Of a DNA stretch of 64,000 bases, positions 44,244 to 53,439 are shown one piece after another. How positions within the stretch are numbered: position 1 is the stretch's first letter; each line of letters starts with the position of its first letter. The DNA is from Clostridium zeae (lineage in GTDB: Bacteria; Bacillota; Clostridia; Clostridiales; Clostridiaceae), in NCBI RefSeq assembly GCF_017312485.1, contig NZ_BMBA01000008.1, positions 136,567 to 200,566 of the forward strand, written 5' to 3'. The notes under the pieces were generated by a model. The model had not been told where the DNA came from, did no database searches, and was given only the letters and a program-made list of their open reading frames with translations. Position numbers and translations under genes: made by a program.

Positions 44244-45539
44244 CTATAATCTATAGAACTCTTCAAAGGATTTTATACAATAGTAATGATCTTGTACTCC
44301 ACCTAATTCCCTAACAGAGTGCATAGCGAGTATTGGTGTTCCCATATCAACAGATCTTATATGAAGATGAGTTGAAGATATTGGTCCTATTGTTGATCCA
44401 CCTCTTAGGTCCGATCTATTAACAAATCTTTGGACAGGTACTCCAGCTTTCTTGCATATCTCTTCATAAACTACTGAAGAGTTTGAATCAGAGGTATAGC
44501 TTTGAGAAGCTGCTATTTTTATAACTGGTCCTCCATTTATAACTGGTCTAAGCACTGGGTCATGCTTTTCTCCATTGTTAGGATGAACTGCATGAGCTAA
44601 GTCTGCAGAAATTAAGAAAGATTTTGCAAGTGCTCTAAAATAGTGTTCTCTATCTCCTCCTAGACATAGCACTATTCTTTCTAAGATATGAGCAAGTAAC
44701 TCCGAGTCTGCCCCTTGCTTAGTTTCACTTCCTACTTCTTCATTATCAAAGCAAGCCATAACATTTGTAGCTGCAGATACTTGAGTATTTATTATAGCCT
44801 TTATCCCAGCATGAACCATAGCTAAGTCATCAAGTCTAGATGAAGATATAAACTCGTTATTTAATCCCATTATGCAGCCTTTTTCAAACTCATATAGAAA
44901 TAGATCAAAATCTAATATATCTTCAATATCTATCTTTAATTCTTCTGCTATAGTATTAATCAAATACTTACCACTTTCAAGTTTTTCATTTATCATAGAC
45001 AATAAAGGCAATGTATCCTTTTGTCTATTTAGCTTAACCCCATCATTAACCTCCCTATTCATATGAATAGCTAAGTTTGGTATTACAAGTATTGGTCTAT
45101 TGATATTTACAAGTCTCGTTTCTGGAAATAACGGATTTTTTCCTTTTAGAGTTACTCTACCAGCTAATGATAGCGGTCTATCAAACCAGGTATTTAGTAT
45201 AGGCCCACCATAGACTTCAGTATTTAACTTTATATATTTGTTTTCTGCTGTAATCTCTGGATTAGGTTTTACTCTAAAAGTAGGAGAATCTGTATGTGCA
45301 CCTATTATCTTAAAGCCATGCTCTTCTATTCTTCCGGTTCCAACTTTGAATGCTATAAGTGCAGAATCATTTTTAGTAACAAAATATTTTCCTTCTTTTT
45401 TCAGCTTCCAACTTTCTTCTTCTTTAAGTTCCTTAAAGCCGTTTTTACTCAATTCCAACTTTACATTTTCAACAGCATGGAAAGCCGTTGGGCTTTCATA
45501 TAAAAAGTCTATAAGTTCTTTTGCTAACTGTATCTCCAT
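44244..45539 (-). CDS. apeB: M18-family aminopeptidase
   Basis: The 431-residue protein matches bacterial M18 aminopeptidases. Metal-binding and catalytic motifs are GAHTDSPTFRVKP (His-x-Asp), CFDNEEVGSETKQGAD (Glu-Glu), SSRLDDLAMVHAG, SADLAHAVHPN and a late STHLHIRSVD with a metal-binding His. It removes N-terminal residues from peptides in the cytoplasm, using two zinc ions in a homo-oligomer (typically a dodecamer). The start is ATG at 45539 with an AGAGGTGAAT site. It is a single gene, transcribed toward the wall-enzyme genes. Confidence 0.92.
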   Translation of the reverse strand: MEIQLAKELIDFLYESPTAFHAVENVKLELSKNGFKELKEEESWKLKKEGKYFVTKNDSALIAFKVGTGRIEEHGFKIIGAHTDSPTFRVKPNPEITAENKYIKLNTEVYGGPILNTWFDRPLSLAGRVTLKGKNPLFPETRLVNINRPILVIPNLAIHMNREVNDGVKLNRQKDTLPLLSMINEKLESGKYLINTIAEELKIDIEDILDFDLFLYEFEKGCIMGLNNEFISSSRLDDLAMVHAGIKAIINTQVSAATNVMACFDNEEVGSETKQGADSELLAHILERIVLCLGGDREHYFRALAKSFLISADLAHAVHPNNGEKHDPVLRPVINGGPVIKIAASQSYTSDSNSSVVYEEICKKAGVPVQRFVNRSDLRGGSTIGPISSTHLHIRSVDMGTPILAMHSVRELGGVQDHYYCIKSFEEFYRL

Positions 45540-45706
45540 AATTCACCTCTATAATTTCATAATTTAATATCACTGTTTACTATTATCATACTTATCTTTA
45601 TATATTATATTTAATATTTCCTATATTATCAAATTATTGAATGTATTTAAAAAATCCGCTATATCTAAATAACGGATTTTGGGTTATTGTCTATGTTTAA
45701 TGATAT

Positions 45707-46089
45707 TGTTTAAATTAAGTGGTTATGCAGGAGATGCTATATGAGCGAGCTATTAGAATTAAATGATTTTTTCAGATGGAATGGCTCTAAAAAATCGCTA
45801 ATTGTCCTTTACTAGTGATTTTTTTACGCATCTGCCTTTTCTGAACGTATGTGAAGAAATTCTGGCAGGCGATATATTTTTACTTTTTACTTTTTAATCA
45901 TATAGCATTTTTATTTTATTAAATTTAAGATATAAAATATTTATAGGATACATGGATTTTTAAAAAGTAAAAATGTACTGTTCGAACGTAGTGAGTTTAC
46001 ATTTTTAGCCATGGAATATGAGAAAATCATATTAATTCTTTGCGTAAGCTCATTAAAGCATTGGATTCATGACCACTTAATTTAAACAC
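45707..46089. repeat. Palindromic repeat family B, long element
   Basis: About 380 bases lie between inverted ends of about 20 bases (TGTTTAAATTAAGTGGTTATG on the left; its near-complement ends at 46089). The left part matches the repeat at 31680-31763, the right part (ATTCTTTGCGTAAGCTCAT) matches 50189-50262, and the centre matches 20204-20270. It has no reading frame. It fills the gap between the aminopeptidase and amidase genes. Confidence 0.75.
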
Positions 46090-46114
46090 AACGCTTTAAC
46101 AGCGCCTTGTTATT

Positions 46115-47890
46115 TTATATCTTTATATAATCTGCTTTAACGTATCCTTGCTTAGTTCCTGTATTAGTAGTGAATTCTATCTGACACCACCCATTATTCT
46201 GAGATATAACCTTAACACTGGCATTATTAAGTAAGTACCCTATAACAAGTGTATTAGTTGCAGCTCCCTGTCTTACATTAAGATTTGTAGAAACATTAAT
46301 CACAGTAGCTGGTTTAAGGTTTGTGGTAGTTTGTCCCGAATTCGTTCCTGCACTAGAGCTACTTTGAGTGCTAGTTATTTGTATGTAATTTTTTGATACA
46401 TAACCTTCCTTATCTCCGCTTATGACTTGGTACCAATCTCCCTGTTGAGACTTTATCTGAACCTCTGTGCCATTGCGTAAGTAAGCAACAGCCGAATAAT
46501 TAGTACCAGCACCTTTTCTCATAGTCAAAGATGTGGATATATTAATAACTTTCCCCTTTTGAACAGTAGTTGTATTATTAGTTTGCCCACTAGATGGTGA
46601 TGTTGGAGTAGTTGATGTTCCTCCTGTTGATGTTGTTGGTGTAGATGGTGTTGTTGTTCCATTACCAGGTATTGTGGTCGGTGGAGTTTCTATTATAGAA
46701 ATATATTGCTTACTCACAAATCCAGTTTTATTACTATCAAAGGTTATGTTATACCATCCATTTTGCTCATAGTTAATCTTCACTTCAGTATTATTCTTTA
46801 GATAAGCTAAAACAGTTGATGATGCTGATGCTGCCGATCTAACATTTAAATTGGTTGAAATATTGGTAACCTTTCCTTTCTTCTCAGTGGTACCTTGCTG
46901 ACTATTTCCAGATGTTTGTCCACTATTAGAAGATCCAGTTGAACCGCTATTGTTACTTCCAGATTGAGTATTACCATTAGTAGTAGTTAAGGATCCTTGA
47001 GTAATCAATACATAATTTTTACTTACATATCCATATTGCTTTAATCCATCTTTAGTGAAATCTATCTTATACCAACCATTCTCTTCTTCATATATATTTA
47101 CAGCTTGACCCTTTAAAAGACTTCCTATTACTGTGGAAGTTCCATTAGCTTTTTCTCTTATATTTAATGAATTAGAGACATTAACTAAGCTTCCTTTAGC
47201 TTTAGGCTCTGCAGTAGCTGGAACACTACCATTGCTTGTCTGTTGTCCTGCAATAACTGATTTGAAATATGTCCAAAGTTCTGGTCTGTCTTTAATCATC
47301 ATTTTAGGACATATCTTGCCTGAAACATCATAATGTCTTACAACATTTTCAGCAGGTATGTTATATTTTTGCATAAGATACTTAGTAAGTGCTATTCCAT
47401 TTTGTAAGGTTTTATCAAAATTATTATCTGGATTTACGCATAACTCTATAGCTATAGTATCTGAATTATTTATTATTGGATTATACCTATCTCCACAGTG
47501 CCATCCTCTCCAATTATCCTCAAGACACTGGATTATGTTGCTTTGATCTACAGTATAATGAGCGGATGCCTCTGCTTCTGGATGATTAGCAAAATAATTT
47601 CTGTTAGCCATTGCATTAGCACCAAGCTGTCTATTATCTGTATCATGAATAACTATATATTTAGGTAATATATTTACACCTTTTGTGTAATTTATGTTTA
47701 TTAGCTGCTTATTTACCTTTATTCCATTTAGCACTGGCGTATTAGAATTTACAGCAGTATTTTGCTGTTCTGAACTTGTGGCAGTATCTTTACTCTGTTC
47801 TTCACCGAAAGCTTGTACAGCTCCTTCTGTAACTACCATTGAAGTAATAGTTGATGATATTATAAGTGCGGTTAATAACTTTTTCTTCAT
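46115..47890 (-). CDS. Secreted N-acetylmuramoyl-L-alanine amidase with four SH3 domains
   Basis: The 591-residue protein has a signal peptide (KKKLLTALIISSTITSMVV), then an Amidase_2 zinc domain at about 60-215 with candidate ligands in YIVIHDTD, NWRGWHCGD and VVRHYDVSGKICP. Four bacterial SH3 domains follow, each starting with a version of VNVSNSLNIREKANG and containing NGWYKI or DWYQVI. Ser/Thr/Gly/Gln-rich linkers separate them. The enzyme cuts the bond between MurNAc and the stem peptide, and the SH3 domains bind the wall. Four copies is a high number for such a protein. GAGGGG precedes the ATG. It is monocistronic. Confidence 0.92.
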   Translation of the reverse strand: MKKKLLTALIISSTITSMVVTEGAVQAFGEEQSKDTATSSEQQNTAVNSNTPVLNGIKVNKQLININYTKGVNILPKYIVIHDTDNRQLGANAMANRNYFANHPEAEASAHYTVDQSNIIQCLEDNWRGWHCGDRYNPIINNSDTIAIELCVNPDNNFDKTLQNGIALTKYLMQKYNIPAENVVRHYDVSGKICPKMMIKDRPELWTYFKSVIAGQQTSNGSVPATAEPKAKGSLVNVSNSLNIREKANGTSTVIGSLLKGQAVNIYEEENGWYKIDFTKDGLKQYGYVSKNYVLITQGSLTTTNGNTQSGSNNSGSTGSSNSGQTSGNSQQGTTEKKGKVTNISTNLNVRSAASASSTVLAYLKNNTEVKINYEQNGWYNITFDSNKTGFVSKQYISIIETPPTTIPGNGTTTPSTPTTSTGGTSTTPTSPSSGQTNNTTTVQKGKVINISTSLTMRKGAGTNYSAVAYLRNGTEVQIKSQQGDWYQVISGDKEGYVSKNYIQITSTQSSSSAGTNSGQTTTNLKPATVINVSTNLNVRQGAATNTLVIGYLLNNASVKVISQNNGWCQIEFTTNTGTKQGYVKADYIKI

Positions 47891-48092
47891 ATGATTTACC
47901 CCTCAAAATTAATCGAAACTTATCAAATAAATTTCATTAAATCACTTAATATACCTTTATTATAGCACCGTATAACAAATTTTGCTTGATTTTAACTTAT
48001 TTTTCATACATTTTATTTGCAATTTTGCTATAAAGTTTTATCAAAACTATTAATATACTTGTTTTTTGTTGAAAATATATGGAAAAATATAC

Positions 48093-48134
48093 AAAAGGTG
48101 CTTTGTTATGTAAACCCATACCAAAGCACCTTTT
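48093..48134 (-). terminator. Terminator after the LtaS-like gene
   Basis: AAAAGGTGCTTTG and CAAAGCACCTTTT form a 13-bp stem with a 16-base loop, just past the stop of the sulfatase-family gene. Confidence 0.88.
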
Positions 48135-48145
48135 ATATTATTAAT

Positions 48146-49975
48146 TTATTTGCTATTTAAATATTTTCCTCTAATGAACATGTCACTAATTTGAAGGGAA
48201 TCCTCTAGATGTTTCTTTTCCTTTTCATCTTTAGGTGTTCCAATAATCTGACCATAATTTAATATGGTTGCATCCCTGTTAGTATTTACCAATACCCTTC
48301 CCATAGTACTACTATCAAACTTATTTCTATCTATACCTATTAAATATGAAATAGTCGGTAAAAAGTCTATCTGTCCGCCTGCCTTTGAAATCTTTTCACC
48401 TTTTGAGTCTTTACTATATACTATGAATGGAATTCCTTTATCATCTTTTTGCCACCAGTCTCCCTCTAACTTGACTTGTTTAAGTTGTGCAGGGTAAAAC
48501 TTATGAACACCTGTATGATCTCCATATATAACTACTATAGAATCCTTTAGTATTCCTTCTTGATCTAGTTTATTGATAAAGTTACCTATTTGTTCATCGG
48601 TATATCTTACACTTTGAAAATATGCTCCTAGTATAGTTTTGTCAAATTCTTGTGGTAAATTTAACATTTTATACTGTTCTGGCATATCAAAAGGTCCATG
48701 ACTTGTGAGAGTAACCATAAATGAATAAAATGGTTTTGGCATAGTCTTCAACTTATCAGCAACTTGACTTAAATATGATCTATCTGACAATCCAAGCCCT
48801 ATAACTTCATCCACATTAAACTTACTTATATCCCATATATTATCAAAGCCTAATGATCCTCTATGCACTTCAGTCCAGTTCCAGTTTCCAGCTACTTCAG
48901 GATGAGTAGATACTGTATTATACCCCTTTTCTTTCACTAAGTTAGGTAAAGTAGTAAAAGGAGTATATGGATTATTAAAGAAAGTTGCTCCCTGTCTTAT
49001 AGGCAATATCGATGTGTTTACCATAAGATCTGCATCTGAACTAGTACCGTTATTATTTTGTTCGTGTATATTATTAAAATACAAGCTGTTATTTATAAGT
49101 CTATTTAAGTTTGGAGTTATTTCCTGTCCGTAAACTTTTTGCCCAATAACAAAGTTTTCTAAGGACTCTACCTGTACAAATATTAAGTTCTTACCATTAA
49201 ATTTTCCTTTGTACTCATTGTCAGGTAAGTTTTCTTTATTATCTTCAAACCATTGAGTTATTTTCTCAGTATCATCACTAGAAAGCTTAACAGCATTTTT
49301 TTCATAAATTGTTTTATAAATATCATATCCATGATAACCTAGTGGACTCATATCTGACATTGTTTGAAATGGTGCCCATGCAATCTTGAAAAGCATCTTT
49401 TCACCTTTTGTACCATCAATAACATCTATATAATAATAGGATGAAACTAATGTTACTATTGAAAAAGCAAAAGTAGCTGCAAACGCAAATATATATCTTT
49501 CCTCAGATTTTATCTTATTCTTGAACTTAACTACTAACGCTGCAATAAATATGAAATCTATAAAATATAATATATCAACTGCTGCAGGCAAGAATAGATT
49601 CTTTTTTACAGGATTAAATAATGAAGGATATAAAATATGCCTAATAGATAAAAAGGTTCCATTGGCCCTATAGTACCATATATCAGCTAGTAACAGTATG
49701 CTAACTAATAAATCAAGTATTATAAGATATCTAAGTCTACCTTTAGATTTAAATAAAAAACTTATACTAATCACCAACACTATACAAGCTATATGTGCCC
49801 ATATTGGTGGTGGAGTGAAGTACATCTTGTGAAAATCCAAAGAAGACGAATTTGGAGTTCTAAGCATTGCTAAGAAAACCATAGATTTTAACATAAGTAT
49901 AACTCCGAAGATTACTGGAATTATCATTTCTTTTTTAAGTCTTTTAGCTTTCATTAAAAAACTTTTCTCACCCAT
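48146..49975 (-). CDS. LtaS-like polyglycerol-phosphate synthase (sulfatase family)
   Basis: The 609-residue protein has five N-terminal membrane segments (to about residue 205) and an extracellular sulfatase-type domain. Metal-site motifs are FVQVESLENF (Glu), NNNGTSSDADLMVNTS around the nucleophile, WTEVHRGSLGFD, and IYGDHTGVHKFY with Asp and His. The family transfers glycerol-phosphate from phosphatidylglycerol to build lipoteichoic acid. The nucleophile in S. aureus LtaS is Thr in a GKTSD context; here the aligned residue appears to be Ser (GTSSD). The ATG at 49975 follows GAGGTGA by about five bases; a TTG three bases earlier is less likely. Other phosphoglycerol transferases are possible. 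Confidence 0.87.
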   Translation of the reverse strand: MGEKSFLMKAKRLKKEMIIPVIFGVILMLKSMVFLAMLRTPNSSSLDFHKMYFTPPPIWAHIACIVLVISISFLFKSKGRLRYLIILDLLVSILLLADIWYYRANGTFLSIRHILYPSLFNPVKKNLFLPAAVDILYFIDFIFIAALVVKFKNKIKSEERYIFAFAATFAFSIVTLVSSYYYIDVIDGTKGEKMLFKIAWAPFQTMSDMSPLGYHGYDIYKTIYEKNAVKLSSDDTEKITQWFEDNKENLPDNEYKGKFNGKNLIFVQVESLENFVIGQKVYGQEITPNLNRLINNSLYFNNIHEQNNNGTSSDADLMVNTSILPIRQGATFFNNPYTPFTTLPNLVKEKGYNTVSTHPEVAGNWNWTEVHRGSLGFDNIWDISKFNVDEVIGLGLSDRSYLSQVADKLKTMPKPFYSFMVTLTSHGPFDMPEQYKMLNLPQEFDKTILGAYFQSVRYTDEQIGNFINKLDQEGILKDSIVVIYGDHTGVHKFYPAQLKQVKLEGDWWQKDDKGIPFIVYSKDSKGEKISKAGGQIDFLPTISYLIGIDRNKFDSSTMGRVLVNTNRDATILNYGQIIGTPKDEKEKKHLEDSLQISDMFIRGKYLNSK

Positions 49976-50034
49976 CAAATCACCTCATATGTATATCATT
50001 TTCATTGAACAACTTCTGAAAACTTATTTTTACA

Positions 50035-50090
50035 GGTGAACCACTTCATTATAAAATTATTCTTTCAAATTAAAGTGATACATCTTTATC
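50035..50090 (+). repeat. Palindromic repeat family A, short form
   Basis: GTGAACCACTTCATTATAAAA through AAAGTGATACATCTTTATC matches the short copy at 8262-8316 in the opposite orientation. It lies just upstream of the LtaS-like gene. Confidence 0.7.
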
Positions 50091-50188
50091 TCGTTGCCAT
50101 GAATTATTATATATTATTTAAATATTATATACTATAAAAATATGAAATTGTTTCAATTTATTAATATTTGAGACTTTGTTAAGTATGC

Positions 50189-50262
50189 TGCTTAAATTAA
50201 TTGATTATTCATCCGATTCTTTAATGAGCTTACGCAAAGAATTAATATGATTTTGTCATATT
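50189..50262 (+). repeat. Palindromic repeat family B, partial copy
   Basis: GCTTAAATTAATTGATTATTC and then ATGAGCTTACGCAAAGAATT match the right end of the element at 45707-46089 in reverse complement. The left half of the element is missing. Confidence 0.6.
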
Positions 50263-50296
50263 ATCTATCTAAATCTAGTTTTAATATACATACAAG

Positions 50297-50328
50297 AACA
50301 CTATTCACAATTGTGAATAGTGTTCTAA
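50297..50328. repeat. Perfect 32-bp palindrome
   Basis: AGAACACTATTCAC and its exact complement meet around a central AATT with no loop. It may be a protein-binding site or the remains of a small palindromic element. The rest of 50330-50670 has no supported gene. Confidence 0.5.
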
Positions 50329-50673
50329 TTGGGGTTGGTATATAAAAACAGTATAGGGTTTAAATCAGCATTATTTTATAACACTTGCTTATAAATTGAT
50401 CAGATAAATAAACAAGTTTTACAAATTAATAATCAATCTAAAAACCTATATTTGGGTTGGCAAATTAAATCTAACCTAAAATCAAAAATCTATGTGCGCC
50501 TTACTAAACTTTCATATAAAGCTCTTTAAAGATAATAAATTTCAAACTTCTATTTTACGATGCACTTATATCTTTCAATCGTATTTAATAACTTATGCCC
50601 ATAGATTTAGAAATCTCAAATTAAATATCTTTTCTAAATAGTTTCATTAACACCTTGTAATCTTTATATTTTT

Positions 50674-50722
50674 ATGTGTTTCAAATCCTCTCCTTTAATT
50701 TCAAGAGAGAATTTGAAAACAC
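50674..50722 (-). terminator. Hairpin after the amino-acid ABC operon, probable terminator
   Basis: GTGTTTTCAAATTCTCTC pairs with GAGAGGATTTGAAACAC 20 bases past the ATPase stop. The following T run is weak. Confidence 0.5.
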
Positions 50723-50742
50723 TTAATTATATACACTAAATT

Positions 50743-51465
50743 TTAAAGTACCTTTGATAAGAAATCTTGTGTTCTTGCATTTTGAGGATTATCAAATATT
50801 TCTTCTGGTGTACCTTGTTCTACTATAACTCCACCATCCATGAATAATATTCTGTCTCCAACTTCCTTTGCAAATCCCATTTCGTGAGTTACAACTACCA
50901 TTGTCATTCCTTCAGAAGCAAGACCTTTCATAACACTAAGAACTTCTCCTACCATTTCAGGGTCTAAAGCTGAAGTAGGTTCATCAAACAACATAACATC
51001 TGGCTCCATTGCTAATGCTCTTGCTATTGCAATTCTTTGCTTTTGTCCACCGGATAAGGATGCTGGATATGCACTTGCTTTATCTCTAAGACCAACCTTA
51101 TCTAAAAGCTTAAAGGCTACTTCATCAGCCTGTGCTTTATTAAGCCCCTTTACTTTAATAGGTGCAAGAGTTATGTTTTCTAAAACTGTTTTGTGTGGGA
51201 ATAAGTTAAACTGTTGGAATACCATCCCCATCTTTTCTCTTATCTTATTGATATTAACGTTCTTACCAGTTATATTATTTCCTTCAAATACTATTTCACC
51301 ATCTGTTGGTTCTTCAAGTAGGTTTAAGCATCTTAAAAATGTACTTTTACCTGAACCACTTGGTCCTATAACAACAACCACTTCTCCTTTTTGAATATGG
51401 TCAGTTATTCCCTTTAAAACTTCATTTTTTCCAAAATATTTGTGCAAATTATTAACGTATATCAC
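50743..51465 (-). CDS. Polar amino-acid ABC transporter ATP-binding protein
   Basis: The 240-residue ATPase has Walker [17 protein letters not shown]-loop [11 protein letters not shown], signature [15 protein letters not shown], Walker [15 protein letters not shown] and the switch His in [10 protein letters not shown]. It belongs to the GlnQ/ArtP/TcyC group. It powers import of polar amino acids with the permease and binding protein encoded upstream. The start is GTG at 51465, which overlaps the permease gene by 14 bases, and a GGGG site precedes it. The substrate, such as cystine, glutamine or arginine, cannot be set from this sequence. Confidence 0.93.
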   Translation of the reverse strand: MIYVNNLHKYFGKNEVLKGITDHIQKGEVVVVIGPSGSGKSTFLRCLNLLEEPTDGEIVFEGNNITGKNVNINKIREKMGMVFQQFNLFPHKTVLENITLAPIKVKGLNKAQADEVAFKLLDKVGLRDKASAYPASLSGGQKQRIAIARALAMEPDVMLFDEPTSALDPEMVGEVLSVMKGLASEGMTMVVVTHEMGFAKEVGDRILFMDGGVIVEQGTPEEIFDNPQNARTQDFLSKVL

Positions 51466-52111
51466 TTGCCCCTAGCCTCCTTTCGAATGCTCCTACTAAT
51501 TTAGATAATGTAAATGTCATTACAAAATAAATACCTGCTGCAATTATAAGTGGAGTAAAAGGTTCAAAAGTGTTTCCTCTTACTGTGTCAGCCTTATACA
51601 TAAGTTCTGCTATTCCTATAACAGATACTATTGATGATTCTTTTATTATTGTAACAAATTCATTACCTAAAGCTGGTAGAATATTCTTTAAAGCTTGAGG
51701 TATTATTATATATCTCATTGTAGCACCTTGAGTAAGTCCTAAACTTCTAGATGCTTCTGTTTGTCCTTTATCAACTGCATTTATACCTGCTCTGATTATT
51801 TCTGCAACATATGCACCGCTATTTATAGATAGAGTTATTACACCTGACATAATTCCTGAAAGATGTATTCCTATATAATCTAATCCATAGAATATGATGT
51901 ACAATTGAACTAGTATTGGAGTACCTCTTATAATTTCTATATAAGCTGATCCAATAAATTTTAAAACTTTATTTTTTGAAAGCTTCATAAGACTTAAAAA
52001 AAGCCCTATTATTGTACCAAAAATCACTGTGAAAAATGCTAAAATTATTGTTAATTCTGCTCCCTGTATATAGAAGCCATGGTACTTATTCCAAATATCT
52101 GTAAAACCCAA
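51452..52111 (-). CDS. Polar amino-acid ABC transporter permease
   Basis: The 219-residue protein has five or so membrane segments and the permease signatures [19 protein letters not shown] and [20 protein letters not shown], followed by the EAA-type loop [18 protein letters not shown]. It forms the channel, probably as a homodimer. The start is TTG at 52111, eight bases after AGGAGG; no better start is seen. The gene lies between the binding protein and the ATPase. A small hairpin upstream may lower its expression relative to the binding protein. Confidence 0.92.
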   Translation of the reverse strand: MGFTDIWNKYHGFYIQGAELTIILAFFTVIFGTIIGLFLSLMKLSKNKVLKFIGSAYIEIIRGTPILVQLYIIFYGLDYIGIHLSGIMSGVITLSINSGAYVAEIIRAGINAVDKGQTEASRSLGLTQGATMRYIIIPQALKNILPALGNEFVTIIKESSIVSVIGIAELMYKADTVRGNTFEPFTPLIIAAGIYFVMTFTLSKLVGAFERRLGASDIR

Positions 52112-52138
52112 CCCAATTACCTCCTAATAATACGAAAT

Positions 52139-52162
52139 ATAGCAGGCACCCCTACCTACTAT
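52139..52162 (-). other. Small intercistronic hairpin
   Basis: ATAGTAGG and CCTGCTAT pair (one G-U pair) around an eight-base loop between the binding-protein and permease genes. Such structures often protect or reduce part of the transcript; no T run follows, so it is not a full terminator. Confidence 0.35.
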
Positions 52163-52259
52163 ACTTCATTAATATCTTTACATAGCCCCAATTTTAACTT
52201 CTAGCCCCATTATTACTGCTTATTGATCAAAGTACTAAAATCAAATCTTTTTTCACAAA

Positions 52260-53093
52260 TTATTCTACTGAATTACTTGCATCTATTACTAATTGATCTA
52301 TCTTATTATCTTTCTTTAATTCATCTAAAGTTTCGTTTATTAGCTTTAATAAATCATCTGAACCCTTAGCAACAGCTATTGCTGATCCTTGTTCTGATGG
52401 ATCTAAGTTGAATTTAGCATCACTTATTGCTAAATCACTATTCTTTTCTACATAAAGCTTAGCAACTGGACCTTCAACGATAGCAGCTTCAACTTTCTTA
52501 TTCTTTAAGTTAAGTATTACATCAGGAATTTTTCCTACAGATTGAAGCTTTGAATCCTTTATTTGATCCTTTCCTAAACCTTCTTGTACTGAACCCTTTT
52601 GAACTCCTATAGTCTTTCCTGCTAGAGAATCTAAAGATGTGTATTTAGCCTTGTCTTCAGCTCTAACTACAACATATTGAGTCGCTGTATAATATATGTT
52701 TGAAAAATCCACACTTTGCTTTCTTTCATCAGTTGGATTCATACCTGCAATTACTAAATCAGCCTTATTTGTTTTTAAAGCTGCTATTAACCCATCAAAT
52801 TTCATATCGCTTATTTCTAGCTCGACACCAAGTTTTTTAGCTATAGATTTTGCTATTTCAATATCAAAACCTACTATTGTATCCTTACCATCAACTGATT
52901 TGTGGAACTCATATGGAGGATAGTCTGCACTTGTAGCTAATACAAGCTTACCTGATTTTTTAATTTTATCTACAACGCTAGTAGTTCCAGTAGCTCCTGT
53001 AGAATCATTTTTCTTTGTACAACCAACCACGCTAAATGCCATTATCCCAACCAAGGCAGTAGCTAAAACTGTTTTTAATATACCTTTTTTCAT
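52260..53093 (-). CDS. Amino-acid ABC transporter substrate-binding lipoprotein
   Basis: The 277-residue protein has a lipoprotein signal peptide (MKKGILKTVLATALVGIMAF, lipobox SVVGC). A type 3 periplasmic-binding domain follows: GKLVLATSADYPPYEF, VGFDIEIAKSIAKKLG, AGMNPTDERKQSVDFS and GKTIGVQKGSVQE. It captures a polar amino acid at the outer membrane face and hands it to the permease. It is the first gene of the operon, with an AAAGGGG site, and lies 148 bases before the permease, a gap that holds a small hairpin. Confidence 0.94.
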   Translation of the reverse strand: MKKGILKTVLATALVGIMAFSVVGCTKKNDSTGATGTTSVVDKIKKSGKLVLATSADYPPYEFHKSVDGKDTIVGFDIEIAKSIAKKLGVELEISDMKFDGLIAALKTNKADLVIAGMNPTDERKQSVDFSNIYYTATQYVVVRAEDKAKYTSLDSLAGKTIGVQKGSVQEGLGKDQIKDSKLQSVGKIPDVILNLKNKKVEAAIVEGPVAKLYVEKNSDLAISDAKFNLDPSEQGSAIAVAKGSDDLLKLINETLDELKKDNKIDQLVIDASNSVE

Positions 53094-53171
53094 TTTAAGA
53101 CCCCTTTCTATAATTAAACATAATATAGTTTACCATTTAGAAATAAATATTATTCCCTTGAACTGAGTATA

Positions 53172-53201
53172 ATTATACATTATATTTTCATTTTTATGCA
53201 A
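53172..53201 (-). promoter_or_regulatory. Probable promoter of the amino-acid ABC operon
   Basis: On the minus strand TTGCAT and TATAAT are 18 bases apart, about 80 bases before the start codon. A second TATAAT lies six bases upstream of the first. The rest of 53202-53350 is AT-rich with no other feature. Confidence 0.5.
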
Positions 53202-53352
53202 GTATTTTTTAATAATTTTTTAACATTTATAAATATGCAAATATTACATCGTTTAAATAATGCATAAAACAAATAAATCCGTTGATATTTCTTGATTATT
53301 CAATCTATTTACTTTGATATTACAATTATCTTTTATTAAGCATATTTAAAAT

Positions 53353-53393
53353 AAAAAGTGCATAAAATGCTTATTTCAAACATTTTATGCACT
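53353..53393 (-). terminator. Terminator after the HelD gene
   Basis: AGTGCATAAAATG and CATTTTATGCACT form a 13-bp stem with an 11-base loop, followed by TTTTTATTTT on the minus strand. Confidence 0.9.
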
Positions 53394-53439
53394 AATATAT
53401 TACTAATCTATCTATATAATTATAAATATTTATTTATAA

